From Prorocentrum cordatum (taxonomy: Eukaryota > Sar > Dinophyceae > Prorocentrales > Prorocentraceae): a stretch of 64,000 nt of DNA. Where the stretch lies: positions 1 through 64,000 of the forward strand of contig CAUYUJ010017660.1 of NCBI GenBank assembly GCA_963575745.1, written 5' to 3'. Position 1 is the first letter of the stretch, and each line of letters begins with the position of its first letter. Below, one piece after another: positions 19,421 through 31,066 of this stretch. The position numbers and the translations under genes are program-made. The notes below the pieces were generated by a model. It made no database searches, was not told the origin of the DNA, and was given only the letters and a program-made list of their open reading frames with translations.

Positions 19421-21345
19421 CGTCTTCCGCAGCGGACCCGTCGACTGGCTTCTCGTGGCTTTTTCGATATCCACTTCGGCGGGTCGCGCGGCCCGCGCGT
19501 TTCGACGCTGGCGCCCGTGTTCTGGCGGCGGCGCACCCGACATTTTCAGTTCATTTAGCCGTCATGTCATCGGCTACCTGTGGCTGCTCAGCCGGTGTGT
19601 GGGCCTCGGGGTGCCATCTTGGAGCCATCTTGGAGGAGATCGATCAAAGAAGGGGGGGCCCAATGAGGATCCCACCCCCAGGAGGCCAACATGTGCCCCA
19701 AACTTTCGTAACCCCCACGATGGTCGCCTACTCGCCGGAGCCATCTTCGACGCTCCAATCGGTCGCGGGGCGTCCCGCCCAGGTCCAGGAAAAAAGGGAG
19801 GGGGTGGAATAGGAAGCGTTCTAACCAGTCGCGCCCAGAGGGCTGGTGCGAGTTTCGTTGCGCTGCCCGCGGAATGCGGGTTCGCCCCAAACCCACGTTC
19901 GTCCACGACGACGATATTTTCTTCCCTCCTCTTCTCCTCCCTCTTCCTCCTTTTCTCCCTTCTCTTCTTCCTTCTCGTCTCTTTCCCGTAGGCGTGCTTG
20001 GAGCGGAGGTTGGGACACCTAGCGGTACAGCATCATTGCAGCAACAACTCCACACTTTCCGCCCAGCAGCCAGTGCGAATTAACGTAGGCGCCCCCCCCC
20101 CGTACCCTTACAAGCCCGTGTATCACCCTTGCGCAGCTCCAGCCTGAGGAGGGGGAGGAGGGAGGAGAAGGAAGACGAGAAGGAGGGGAGGTGAAACTGC
20201 GTAACATTGAATCGGGGGAGAAGGATGAGTTGGAGCGGTCTCTAGGGCGGGGTAGTTTGCACGACTGCTGCTGCTCTCTTTCTGGAACTATTGACGCGCT
20301 GCGTACCCCCCACCATCACGTAACGTAACGGATCCTATGTTCAGTAGCGTGAAATGGGAAGTGGGGGTATCATTCGTGAAGCCAGGATAGGGCGCACCAG
20401 TCACGCGAAGGACGGCTCAGCGAAATGATTCTTCGATAGTCTGTAGCTACACTCAAATCGCAGCCTTTCGTGCCTTACCTCTCTTTGCTCTGGCGAGCAG
20501 CGAGCGGGGGTAGTGTTCAGGTGGGTGCGATCGCGTCATGTCTGACATCCGAGGCCTCCCACTCATCACGTCCCATTGTGGTGATGTCTTTTCTATCTGC
20601 CAACTGGGCTGTCCTGCGAGACCTTGATTCCCAAAGTGACCCCACACGAATCAGAAACATAAAACGGGGCTTTGTACACTAGGGGCTCAGGAGGTGGCGG
20701 ATGAGCAGGAGGATGATCAGGAAGAAACATGATGATTATGAGGAAGGGGGGAAGAGCAGCAACATAAGTTTGCAAGAGGAACGGGATGGGAGGGCGGAGC
20801 AGGATGACCAGGGGAAGGCGGACGGGAAATGAGGGGGCTGGCAATGATGAGGAAGGAATGACATCCAGCAGTATGGCCTTTGCTGTGGCGAGAGCGCCGT
20901 TCTGAGCGACGGTAGCGAGGCGCCGATCCCGAAACGTGGTCATCGCTGCAATGGGTCATCAAATGATGGAATCCTGCATCCAATGCATGAAAAGAACTAC
21001 GCGAGAGAGGCCAGAGCAGTTCCGTACATGATTAGGGGAGAGCGGAGCATAATTGTGGAGGGGGGTGAGAGTGGGGAGTGGGAGGGGGGGCGGAAGATGG
21101 GGAACGTGGAAGGGGCAAGCGGGAAGGAGGCAGTGGGGAGGGCGGGTGGGCCGGGAGCCTGCAGAGGAATGGTGCTGCCGCTTTGGCTGTCGTGCCAGGC
21201 GCGGCCAGCGAGCGCATGCTGTCCGCTCCGCGTCGTTTCTCTTCCTCTCGCCCCCCTTCCCCCTTCGGCTCCTCGTGGTCTAGCCGCTACTTTTCGATTC
21301 CTTCCGCTCCCCCATCCACGGAGGGACCGAGGAGCGGCGGTGGGG
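19421..21345. other. Mixed intergenic DNA, no supported gene
   Basis: Short frames only. 19605-19660 and 19770-19860 (GAGGGCTGGTG, CCAGGTCCAGG) resemble 56945-56990 and 57415-57540, so this is an older interspersed repeat. A TCTTCCTCC-type tract lies at 19918-19985. The rest is unremarkable. Confidence 0.5.
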
Positions 21346-21349
21346 TCCG

Positions 21350-21650
21350 CCAAAACGAGGGTTGCCCTTCTCGGCTAACCGCGTCTTGCCCCAGGCCGCC
21401 GCGACCCCAAAACGTCTTCGCCCCCTGCCCCGCTGCTCCCGCCCCTCCCTCCCCCCTCCCCCCCTCCCACCCCCCTCCATGGAGGTCGCGGGCGGGTGCC
21501 AATCCGATAGGTAGAATGGCCGATCAATCCTCCAAGTAGAGTCGCCCTTCTCAGCTGATCGGGCCTTGCTCCAGGCCGCCGCGACTCCAATGACGTGTTC
21601 GCTCCCCCCCCCCGCCAGGGAGGTCGCAAGAAGGTGCCCGCCCCCTGGGG
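21350..21650 (+). repeat. Diverged direct duplication
   Basis: GCCCTTCTCGGCTAACCG... (from about 21362) and GCCCTTCTCAGCTGATCG... (from about 21543) share CCAGGCCGCCGCGAC and GGGAGGTCGC-type blocks, about 180 bp apart. Confidence 0.6.
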
Positions 21651-22194
21651 CCCAGCGCGCGCGCGCGAAGCGCGCGCGGCGCCTGGCGCGCCGCGGCCCT
21701 GAGGTGCCGTTCATCTCGAGGACGCCGGTGGTGCTTTCCAGCGGCGGCCTGGCGCGTGAGGGGAGAGGGCGGTCTCGGGGCGTCGATTATACACCTGCAG
21801 CAATCTTGGCCAGTCCAGTCCTGGACCTAGGATTGGTCTGCGTGTGTGCCTTCCTCGCCACGCCAGGAGAGCGTGTGCACCGATCGTGGTCCCAGGGTGG
21901 GTCTGGCCAGGATCGGAATAGGTGTGTAGTTGGCGCCCTCCCTTCCGAGCGGGGGGGAGGGGGGGGCGGACCAGTCGCCGCGGTGCACGAGAGAGGGGGA
22001 GTACCTTGACATCTTCGCGCCGTGAGAAAGTCACGACGAACATTTTGCTTTTTTTGGGGTGGAGGCATCGGGCCGTGGGGGCAGTCCCCGGGGAGGGGTC
22101 CAGACCTTTGGGAAACCGCGTGGCACAAAACACGACGCTGGACGTCGGATGTCTTGGGAGGATGAGGATGAGGATGAGGATGATGATGATGTTG
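21651..22194. other. GC-rich DNA, no supported gene
   Basis: GCGCGCGC-rich patch near 21655-21690; otherwise nothing recognised. Confidence 0.5.
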
Positions 22195-22252
22195 ATGATG
22201 AGGAGGAGGAGGAGGAGGAGGAGGAGGAGGAGGAGGAGGAGGAGGAGGAGGA
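22195..22252. repeat. (GAG)n microsatellite
   Basis: GATGAGGATGAGGA followed by about 17 GAG units. Confidence 0.95.
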
Positions 22253-22254
22253 TA

Positions 22255-22815
22255 CTCTCTGCCTCCTGACCTCAGGCGGATCGTGTCGGCAGCCCGCGAT
22301 GCGTGCACGCCACTCAGGCGCCCCTCCTCCCTGATGATGATGGGGTATTTTTTGCGCCTCAGGGCACCCGGTCCGTCCGGGCTCGAGCTCAGCCGCCCAG
22401 TGCGAGGCCCTCCGCCTCCGCACCTGGGCGACGGAGGGTGCAGAGAAAGCGGACCGCGCCGACTGCGATGCAGCAAGCGCGGGTGTGCAGAGAAAACCCC
22501 CACCCACCGCTTTATTGGTGTGGGTGGGTGGGCCCCCAAAAAAGCTTGGCCTCCGATGCGGGGGCCTTGAGCGAGAGGATTACGGAAAAGAGAGAGGCAA
22601 CAGAAGGCAAACCAGGGGAGGAGGCGACGGCTGTGCAGAAAACCCTCTGTTCTCACGAATGTCAAAGTTTTCTCCTCTCGCCTCTGTCTCCTGACCTCAG
22701 GCGGATCGTTGCGGCAGCCCGCGATGCGTGCACGCAGCTTAGGCCGCCCCTTCTTTCTGATGATGATGGGGCGTTTCTTTTGCGCCTCAGGGCACCTGGT
22801 CCGTGCGGGTGCAAG
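22255..22815 (+). repeat. 135-bp direct repeat pair, ~425 bp apart
   Basis: CTGACCTCAGGCGGATCGT...GCGCCTCAGGGCACC occurs at about 22264-22400 and again at about 22688-22815 with scattered differences, including GATGATGATGGGG in both. Confidence 0.85.
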
Positions 22816-23574
22816 CTCCCGAAGTGGCCCCGCTGTCGCCCTTTGTGGCCCCATATGCGTATGCTCTTCGTGGCCCCCGCTCGCTCGCACCCGTCGTGCC
22901 CCTAGATGCATGCCCTTCGTGGCCCCGCTGTCGCCCCTTGTGCTATTCTTCAGTTCTTCGCATTCTGCCCACTCCTCCCCAGGCCACCCCATCCCACCCC
23001 AACCATCTCCACCCCTTCCCGCTCGGATTTTGCATGTCTCCCAACTTGTTCCCAGTCCCTCCAGATTACACCGTGCGCCTCCCCGCTCCTCCGCACTCCT
23101 CCCGGTTCCCTTGCTCCACACCTTCCCGTTCCTCCTCCTGAGATCCTACTCTTGCTCGCTCCATCCCACTCCACTCCACATCCCTGCGCTCCTCCCCACA
23201 CGGTTGTAGTTCTTGCCATCCCCCCCGCTCCATTCTCCCAACATCTTTCTGCTGCTCGTCAGGGCTCCACGAATTTTGTTTCTTACACCAGTGTTGCTGT
23301 AGGCCCCCTGTGGCGGTATGTACGATTTTTTTTGCTTTTTCTCAAAGGGGTGTTGCATGGCGCTGTTTATGGTGCGACCCTTGGCGAAATTTATTATTAA
23401 CCTGCATGGGGATGGCTGGCGCCAGCCATGGCGCAAGCTGAGTCGCCACTCGCAGCGCAAATTATCGTCCTCCCTCCTTGTTGCCCCTCCCCTCCCTCCC
23501 TCCCTCCGATCCCTTCGTCCGCATCCCGTTCTCCTCTACCCTCTCTTTCCTGTTTAGGGGCTTTCCCAACTAAG
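22816..23574. other. CCCTTCGTGGCCCC-type repeats and unassigned DNA
   Basis: 22820-22940 holds CTTCGTGGCCCCGCTGTCGCC words also seen inside D copies (53560-53810, 54590-54820, 57620-58390). 22950-23200 is CT-rich with CCACTCC-type words. No gene. Confidence 0.5.
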
Positions 23575-23710
23575 CGTGGCAGGGGAGGAATATACCCCCC
23601 CAAGGGGGGCACGATCGAAGACGAAGAGGGCGGGCATCCAGGGTTTAGGATATGCGAATGACTCGCGAGCAGATCAGAGCGAACAGTCTTGGACTTATAG
23701 CAATGTGTTG
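23575..23710 (+). repeat. D-family tail fragment
   Basis: Contains the D tail landmark CGATCGAAGACGAAGAGGGC followed by CGGGCATCCAGGGTTTAGG, as at 25725, 47850 and 54055. Confidence 0.75.
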
Positions 23711-23884
23711 CTGTTCTGGTTGTTGTTGCCGTTATTGTTGTTGTTTGGGTACGCACTATTGAATATTAATTATTGTTGATTCCTCCCTCCAGTAACATAT
23801 GTTTTTTTTATTGAAGTGAAAACTCCCGGGTCTCGCACCTGGCTGTTGTTGTTGCTCTTAGTCTTATTATTGTTGGTGTTGTCG

Positions 23885-23919
<35 letters not shown>

Positions 23920-24690
23920 GAACATTATTTCTTCTAAAGAATAATTATTGTTGGGGCCCGCCCCTGGTGCATGGCCCCCCCGCCGCGCCTAGGCCGCAGC
24001 CACATTTTCATAATTTTCGTGAGGAAGTCTCAGGCAAAACGATGTGTACCAGATCCGGTTGTTTTGTTCCCCCCCGCTTTCCCTTGCAACAAATAAGCTA
24101 AAGTGGACATTTCTTGTTCTAACATAACCAAACTTCAAGAATCCCTTGCAACAAATAAGGTAAAGTGGACATTCGCGCGCGCAAGACGAAATCCTTCCAA
24201 AACCTTAGTTTTCGTAGCGATTTTAACATAAAAACATCAAAAAGCCAATGGTTTTTTTTTTTAAAAAAAAAATGTCAAAATTTCATCCCGCGCGCTCTTG
24301 CGGATTCGTAGGAAACCCAACACTTTTTAAACATTTCTGTCAAACGGGCTTTTGCGAGCAACTTTTTCGAACTTCTGCAACAACGGTTGCGCACCTGCCA
24401 GGGCCATCATCCCTGTCAAATAATACCATGCGGGACACATTCGTTTTTTCTTCGCGCGCGCACGCCGTCGTCGTCGGCCGCGGGGCCCTGAATAGTAGCC
24501 ACGGTCGTCCGCATGCCACGAAGTGAAGTGTCCGAACGTCATAGGGCGGGAAGCTGGGTGTGGGTGGTGGCGAAGAGTCGTTTGGAAATTTGGTAGAGCT
24601 TGAACCGGCCCCCCCACAAAGTGGGGGTATTGCCCGCCTCCTATGAAAACCCTGGCACTGGTGAGAACGGAGTGTCCCCACGTGCTAGTA

Positions 24691-24692
<2 letters not shown>
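23920..24692 (+). repeat. C-family repeat, copy 1
   Basis: Starts AACATTATTTCTTCTAAAG (palindromic TTCTnAAAGAA core) after (GTT)n. It contains GCCTAGGCCGCAGCCAC, GGACATTCGCGCGCGCAAG and CTTGCGGATTCGTAGG, and ends CCACGTGCTAGTAATTG at a second (GTT)n (24692-24780). No convincing protein. Confidence 0.85.
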
Positions 24693-24738
<46 letters not shown>

Positions 24739-24782
24739 CTTGCTTCTGTTGTTGTTGTTGTTGATGATGCTGTTGTTGTTAA
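24693..24782 (+). repeat. (GTT)n microsatellite
   Basis: GTT repeated with a few interruptions between a C and a D copy. Confidence 0.95.
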
Positions 24783-25838
24783 GCTCTCACTATAGAAGAA
24801 CAACTACCTTTGATCCCCCTCCAGTAACATGTGCTTTTTAGTTGAAGTGAAGACTCCCGGGTCTCGCACCTGGTTTTCTATAAAGGAACACCTTCCTGCT
24901 CAAATTGCGCCTTTGGCCACCGGACTACAACAACAACGGCTCCCGCCTGATACGCCCCTGTAATTTATTGAGGAATCGCGAGCTCGCTTGGGACGTCCTT
25001 GCAATTTATCACAAAATCGCAATTGAGTGGCTAGCGCCACGCCCTCGCCATTCAGGAACGGCGCTCTCGCTTGAGACTTCCTCATCATGTACTTTTGGGT
25101 CGCGTTCTCGCCCGAGATTTCCTGGCGAGTTATGCAGGACACGCATTCGCGTAGCGTGCATGTTTTTTCAATTGAAGTGCCCCTCCTGGGGCCCATTGTG
25201 TTTTTACTAAGGAAAGTCTTCCTGCTCTAACTGTGCCCCTGGCCCCCAGTTTACAGCAACAACAAGAACAACAGCAGCTGCTCCCGCCCGATACCTCCTT
25301 GCACTTTATGGAAGAAGCGTGTTCTCGCCGGATAGTTACTTCCTCGCAGTTTATTCGGGCGCCGCGTTTTCGACACTCAGGAATCGCGCTGTCGCTTTGG
25401 ATCCCCTCACGAGGTGTATTTTGGAATCGCGCTGTCGCTCAAGGCTTCCTCGCGGTTCATGCAGGACGCACGCTTCAACAACCCGCCTCCTCGACCTGAC
25501 TGCCTGGGCCCGCCCGTCGGGGTCTACCCGCCCGATCTACCCGTCTGGTTTTGCCATGGGTTTTCTGCTCCGAGCCCCCCTCCTGCTACTCTCTTTCTCT
25601 CTCTCGTGCTCCATCCTCCTCCCTCCCCCTTGTCCCTTCCTTGCATCCGTCCCCTCTTCCCTTGAAGTCGCTGCTGCGCGAAATACACGTTGCAGGTAAG
25701 ACACATATTCTTCCAAGGGGATCCGGTCGAAGACGAAGAGGGTGGGTATCGAGGGTTTGGGATATACGTGTTGAATGGCACGCGAACAGATAAGAGCGAA
25801 CAGTCTTAACATGATAATTGTTGTGTTTGTTGTTGTTG
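24783..25838 (+). repeat. D-family repeat, copy 1 (full length)
   Basis: Opens with GATCCCCCTCCAGTAAC and a CAACAACAACGGCTCCCGCC landmark. It then carries several degenerate ~45-bp units (GCGCTCTCGCTTGAGACTTC, TTTATTCAGGAATCGCG), a CT-rich middle, and ends with the GAAGACGAAGAGGGTGGG tail and GTTGTT. Frames within it are not conserved as protein. Confidence 0.8.
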
Positions 25839-26600
25839 TTGAACATTATTAATTCTAAAGAATAATTATTGTTGGGCCCCCTGGTGCGCGCCCCCCCCGC
25901 CGCGCCTAGGCCGCAGCCACGTTTTCATCATTTTCGTGAGGAAGCCTCAGGTAATACGATGTCATCAAGATCCGGTTGTTTTGTTGTAATCCGTTTTCCC
26001 TTGCAAAAAACACTATAAAATGACATTTCTTGTTCTAATATAATCAAATTTCAAGAATCCCTTGCAAAAAATAAGGTAAAGTGGACATTCGCGCGCGCAA
26101 GACGAAATCCTTCCAAAAGCTTAGTGTTCGGAGCGATTTTAACATAAAAACATCAAAAAACCAATGGTTTTTCAACAAAAAAATGTCAAAATCTCATCCC
26201 GCGCGCTCTTGCGGATTCGTAGGAAACCCAACACTTTTTAAACATTTCTGTCAAACGGGCTTTTGCGAGCAACTTTTTCGAACTTCTGCGACAACGGTTG
26301 CGCACCTGCCAGGGCCATCATCCCTGTCAAATAATACCATGCGGGACACATTCGTTTTTTCTTCGCGCGCGCACGCCGAAATCTCCAAAAACCATTGGGT
26401 TCTTAAGAATTTTAGCACCGCGCATCATAAAATCACACGAATCGCACCGTAGGTCCTCGAAAAACACCTGCACGACTTTTCAAAATTTCTACCCGCGCGC
26501 GCTGTCCGAATCCTAAAAAAACCAATGGTTTTCCAACATTTATGTTACATGAGCTCGCGCGAGCTACTTTCGCACGCTCTTGCAACGGGGTTCGCGCGCC
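25839..26600 (+). repeat. C-family repeat, copy 2 (long variant)
   Basis: Same 5' part as copy 1, but instead of the GTAGCCACGGTCGTCC module it continues with a diverged second pass of the same motifs (AAAACCATTGGGTTC, CCCGCGCGCGCTGTCCG, CCAATGGTTTTCC). This suggests the family is an old dimer. Confidence 0.8.
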
Positions 26601-26938
26601 TGCCAGGGGCCAGAATCCCTTGCGGTTGCGCCATATGTTGCGCCCTCGGCCGCCGAGAATAAAACGCCCCCCTATTGGTTGCGCCATAGGTTGCGCCCTC
26701 GGCCGCCGAGAATAAAACGTCCCCCTACTGGTTGCGCCATAGGTTGCCCCAGGAGGCCTTCAAGAGGCCCCAAGAGCCCGCCGTGAGGACCCAATAAGCC
26801 CCCAAGAGGCCCCAAGATGCTTCCAAGAAGCCCCCCAAAGCCCCTCAAGAGGACCCCAAGCGGCGCCAGGAGGCTTCCCCCCTTCCCCAAGAGGACCCCA
26901 AGCGGCCCCAGGAAGCCTCCGACTGATCACTGGCACAT
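26601..26938. repeat. GGTTGCGCC duplication and antisense CTTGGGG repeats
   Basis: CCTCGGCCGCCGAGAATAAA occurs at about 26645 and 26697, 52 bp apart. 26740-26920 holds AAGAGGCCCCAAGAG-type words, the reverse complement of the CTTGGGGCC family. Confidence 0.75.
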
Positions 26939-26959
26939 CCGTAGCCATCTCGGATCAAG
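26939..26959 (+). promoter_or_regulatory. Relict spliced-leader-like sequence
   Basis: CCGTAGCCATCTCGGATCAA plus G: 18 of 21 positions match the dinoflagellate SL (which starts CCGTAGCC and ends GCTCAAG). It lies 26 nt before the ATG at 26986 and would provide the AG acceptor for trans-splicing. A relict SL is usually read as a trace of an mRNA copied back into the genome. Confidence 0.7.
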
Positions 26960-26985
26960 GTATCGCCTGTGTTCTTGGATGGTCC

Positions 26986-29893
26986 ATGGCTTTGACGGCG
27001 AAAGCCCTTGACGAGCAGTATGGCCCGGAGCTGTCGCGGCCTCCCTTGGCCGACTGCGAGAGCCCGTATTATTTGCATCAGGCGCTCGTTGCAAATGGTA
27101 TCCAGGTCAGTCACCAGGCGTGCAAGACTTGGTGGGGCAAGTATCGGGTTGTGCCTGGCAAGGTTAGTATTTCTAGCGCCCAGGAGCTGGAGGAGCAGCA
27201 CGGTTCTGCCATCCGCCACCTGGGCATCGAGTATAATACACCTTTCAAATTATGCGGGGCGCTCCGACAGTTGGATCCACCACTGTATGTGACAGATCAG
27301 GTCGCAAAGATGTGGCTACTGCAGTATTCTTCCAAAGAGACGCTTGTCAAAGTGCAGAACGCTGGCCATCTGGAGACCTGGTATGGAGAACGTATTCGCA
27401 CAGACATGCCCGAGGGGACTACTGACGGGGCCGTCTTGAAGCAGTGGCTCCTGGGACATTTATCTGTATCTGCTGACGCCAGGGTATGCCAGAAGTGGCT
27501 CAGCACGGAGTGGGGCGCCAAGGGAGCATTGAATACTGCCCAAGCTGTGGAGGAATGTATAGGCCAGCGTCTTCGACTCAATCAGTATCGGGAGAGCTTC
27601 GCCGACGAGGCCGCCGCGGAGGTCCTCTCGCAGATTCTCTCGGAGAGCGACCCTCCCGTCGCTGTCAGCGGTATGGTTTTGAGGCAATGGTACGTGAAGT
27701 ATCACCCTGACTCCGGACCTTTGCAGTATGACACGGCTGAAAAGCTCGACGCGGCACTTGGTGACCACATGCGCGCGGTATATCCAGGGCTGAAGTGCCA
27801 CACCTTGCATGCCGCGTTGCGTATGCGACGGAAAGCTGTCTTGGTGTCCCGAGGAGTGTTGAGACAGTGGTGCGATGCGTATGCGTCGGTGAGCTCTTCA
27901 GCGCAGGCGACGGCTTCATCCGCCCAGGCCGTCGCCAGGCGTGTATTGAAGCGCCCGGCGGCGCGGGTCGCAGGCGGGGTATTGAAACGGCCAGCCGCCG
28001 CCGGATCTGCCCGCGTGGCCAAACGGCCTGCCGCGGTCGACTGGGAGGAGCCCGTATCGAAGCAGCAGGCCACGCCAGCTTCTTCCTCCACAGATGTGGT
28101 TTGTATAAAGCTGCTGACGGGGGATGCTGTAGAGGCGGCATGCGGCAAGCGGTATCGAGAGCAGGTCTCCGACTTGGGCCTTGGCCTCACTTACCCGAAT
28201 ATGCAGGTGCGTCTGAAGGCCTGGGGGTATGAGGCGGGTCCATATGCCTTGCGAGAGTGGCTCGGCAAGTATCGACTCGGAGACGGTGCCAAACATGGCA
28301 ATTGCGCCGTCTACGCGTTGTCGCGCAGGGACCTCCAGTACTGGTATCACGTAGAAGGCTTGAGGGGGCGAGCGCTGGTGGACAAGTATCGCGCGGAGAC
28401 CGGGGTATTTGCACATTGGGAAGCCCTGGAGAGGTGGCTGAAGGCGCCCTCCCAGCAGCTGGCAATACTGGAGAATGCTGAGGAGATACACAGCCACGTA
28501 TGCGGGGAGTATGTCCTGGAGCAGCTGCAGAAGGGTGTCTCGGCCGAGGAGGTGAAAAAGGAGTTATTGGCGCAGTATCTCGTGGATTGCAGGACCACGC
28601 AGCGGCTCGTAGCGCATCGTCGCTATCGCGAGCAACGTGGCGAATACTGGACCAGCGAGCACCTAGAGCAACAGGAGTGGGAGTTCTTGTATTCCTTGGT
28701 TTCTCTGGATAGCAAGCTCGGCCACAACCGGGCGGTTGGGTGTCGCGCCCGGGATGCATCTGGTTTGGAGGCTGTGCGTATATCGTTATGTCAGCGTTTG
28801 GGCGTGGCGGAAGAGTTGGTGCCTTTGCACAATCTATCGGTATTTTTTGGTGCCCACGAACGGCATGCCAAGTTGGCGCTCGAGTATCCAGATGCCTTCG
28901 TATACAAGGATGTGCTGCCAGGTCCCGTGGTGGAGGCCTACGAGAAGACCTTCCAGGGCCAGGTGCTGCCGAGGACTGCACACGCGTGTATCTCCGACCA
29001 AGAGCACGGCTGGTATGCGAGAGCTCGCAGCGTGGCGACAGCTGACCGTTGCATAGTATTCCCGAAAATGGCGGCGGACGCTTGTCTTATTGCTGCGTAT
29101 GTCATGTTAAAGTGCCAGGAGGTATTTCAGCGACAGTCTTGGTCCATGTCATTACTCACCAGTATCCAAGCCACCTACACGAAGCAGTATAATCTGACAG
29201 ACTTTGCGTTCTGGGTGTGCTACGGGAGTTGGTCCGCTTGCGAGGCCTGCGGTTCGTTCTTCTTCAATGACGAGTATTTCTCGAACCGTGTATATCAGGA
29301 TCGTAGCACGTCGGAACAACCAGACATGCTGGCGGCGTATCGTCGGCAAGTACCGCAGGACCCGGTGGTGCACGCCTGTGGCCAAGTTGGTATATCTTCG
29401 AGATGGTGGTATAAGCCAGGCATGTACACGCCTGTGGTTGCCAGATGCCCTTGCTGTTCTGGTACAGAGACTCCTCTCGAGAAGTTCAACCGCCGTATGC
29501 AGAACCGCGGGAAGGCCCTCAAGGTTGCAAAGACGTCGGAGCTGTATAGGATCCCCTTGGCGACGAAGTCGGGCTACGAGGCAAAGGGGTGTATCACCTG
29601 GCCTCGATGCTCGTTTGGGGAGTTTTCGCTGGACCACAGCACTGGACCCTGTATGCACGAGATGACCGTGGACGAATGTCGTGCTCTGAGCATCGTCGTC
29701 TTGAGGACCTCAGTGCAGCAAGAGAGGTATGGCGCTGCGCACCACTTCAACTGGAAGAAGGTGGGCCTCTCGCGCGCGTACTTCAAGAAGGACCTGGTCT
29801 GCGAAGCGAGTATGCCTACCGTCCGGTGCAAGGCTGCATTTCATTTTTTGAGGGAGCACAGCAAGTATTACCGCGCCTTTCTGACGGAACAGA
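26986..29893 (+). CDS. Helitron replicase, exon 1 (HTH-like repeats, zinc motif, N domain start)
   Basis: ATG at 26986 follows the relict SL. The first ~300 residues hold five degenerate ~50-60 residue units ending in an aromatic motif: LDEQYG...TWWGKY, LEEQHG...KMWLLQY, LETWYG...KWLSTEW, VEECIG...RQWYVKY and LDAALG...RQWCDAY. After a basic linker with three KRPAA words (about residues 315-350) comes a sixth unit (VEAACG...EWLGKYRLG, about 385-430). These look like small helical DNA-binding domains, which is inference. Residues about 745-835 have paired cysteines (CEACG, HACG, CPCC). The end (AAFHFLREHSKYYRAFLTEQ) resembles the region before the Rep nuclease in other Helitrons. The frame then runs into a (CGA)n tract; a GA-AG type intron, allowed in dinoflagellates, may begin at about 29893. 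Confidence 0.75.
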
Positions 29894-29904
29894 GGATCCC
29901 CCTC

Positions 29905-29945
29905 CTCCTCCGACGACGACGACGACGACGACGACGAGAGCGACG

Positions 29946-30002
<57 letters not shown>

Positions 30003-30005
30003 GCG
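29905..30005. repeat. (CGA)n microsatellite, probably intronic
   Basis: About 100 bp of CGACGA with a few GAGCGA/GGCGAC interruptions, followed by an A-rich stretch (30040-30120), between exons 1 and 2. Confidence 0.9.
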
Positions 30006-30148
30006 ACGACGCGACGTCGACGACCACGAGATTGACTAACAAAAAACAAACAAACCATAAAACACAAAAACAAAAAAAAAAGGCTAGCAAACAAAATAAC
30101 AAAAACAATACAATCAACAACTATTCATTGGAATAGGGCGCATACAAG

Positions 30149-30880
30149 TATGTCAGTAGCTTTCTGACTCTCCTGAGGACCCGTATCGAGAACCGCAGCT
30201 CCTTGAATCTGTCCTCCTACGACCTCTTTGTGGTCATGAAAGGTATCGAGTGTGCCATGTACCCCGTCTTGTACCCGACCACGGACTTCACTGATACGGG
30301 TATAATGGAGCACTACTATGCCGAGACCCAGGATAGCACGAACCGTGTGGTATCCATCGGCCTGTCTTGGACTCGGAAGGTGTTGTCCAGTGCCCGCGTA
30401 TATGGCGAGCAGCGGGACCTGCCGTTCTTCCTGTACGAGAAGCATTTGGCGAACAAGTATTTCAATGCACAAGTCCGTGCCAAGAGCCTCGGCGTCACGG
30501 GGGATGTTATGGCTCGAGATTCGCAGGCGTCTGCGGGGTATTGGGAGATCGTGCAAGACTCCCTCGCTGATCTGGTGCGTATCATGCTCGTGCGCTGTTG
30601 CGACGAGAAGAATTATGAGGCCCTGTATCAACGCTGCCGGAATCTCCGGGGACAGGTATGGCTGTGCGCGTTTCCGAATCTGTTCATCACCATCGCCCCC
30701 GCGGAGTGGAAGTTCCCGAGGCCGTATTTCATGGAGCCGTACCTGCGCTGTATTTTTGCTGGTGCCTATATGATGTCACTCCATATGTACTTCCTGGTTC
30801 GCTGTATCTGGATGTTCTTGGCGAACCGCTGGGGCCACAGGTTCGTCTTCTTGTATAACAAAATTCCAGGAATTGTTTTG
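30149..30880 (+). CDS. Helitron replicase, exon 2 (Helitron-like N domain)
   Basis: In a different frame from exon 1, entered after CATACAAG (in-frame stop just upstream). It encodes YVSSFLTLLRTRIENR, then SSARVYGEQRDLPFFLYEKH and FPNLFITIAPAEWKFPRP; the last matches the F-v-T-f-x-x-x-x-W signature of the Helitron-like N domain. A lysine-poor, Cys-containing helical stretch precedes it. Toward 30,880 the frame enters the satellite-like sequence of the next intron, so the exact exon end (perhaps near CAAAATTCCAG, 30858-30868) is uncertain. Like its neighbours it is GTAT-rich. Confidence 0.7.
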
Positions 30881-30884
30881 CGAG

Positions 30885-31066
30885 TTTTCATGTGTGTCAT
30901 ATGTATCATGTACCCCATGTATCACATATAACAACTGGATGTGTTCGAAAATTTGCCCCAAAAATGTGACCAACTCTTCTGCGAGTTTGTCTCATGTGCA
31001 TCATACGCATCATGTACCATATGTATCATGTCACAACAGTGTGCCAAAATAAATAACAGTGTCCAG
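30885..31066. repeat. Intron containing a 97-bp satellite monomer
   Basis: Carries ATGTATCATGTACC, AAAATTTGCCCCAAAAATGT and GACCAACTC words of the satellite arrays found at 33.9-35.0 and 36.5-37.8 kb. It ends TGTCCAG just before the Rep exon. Confidence 0.75.
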
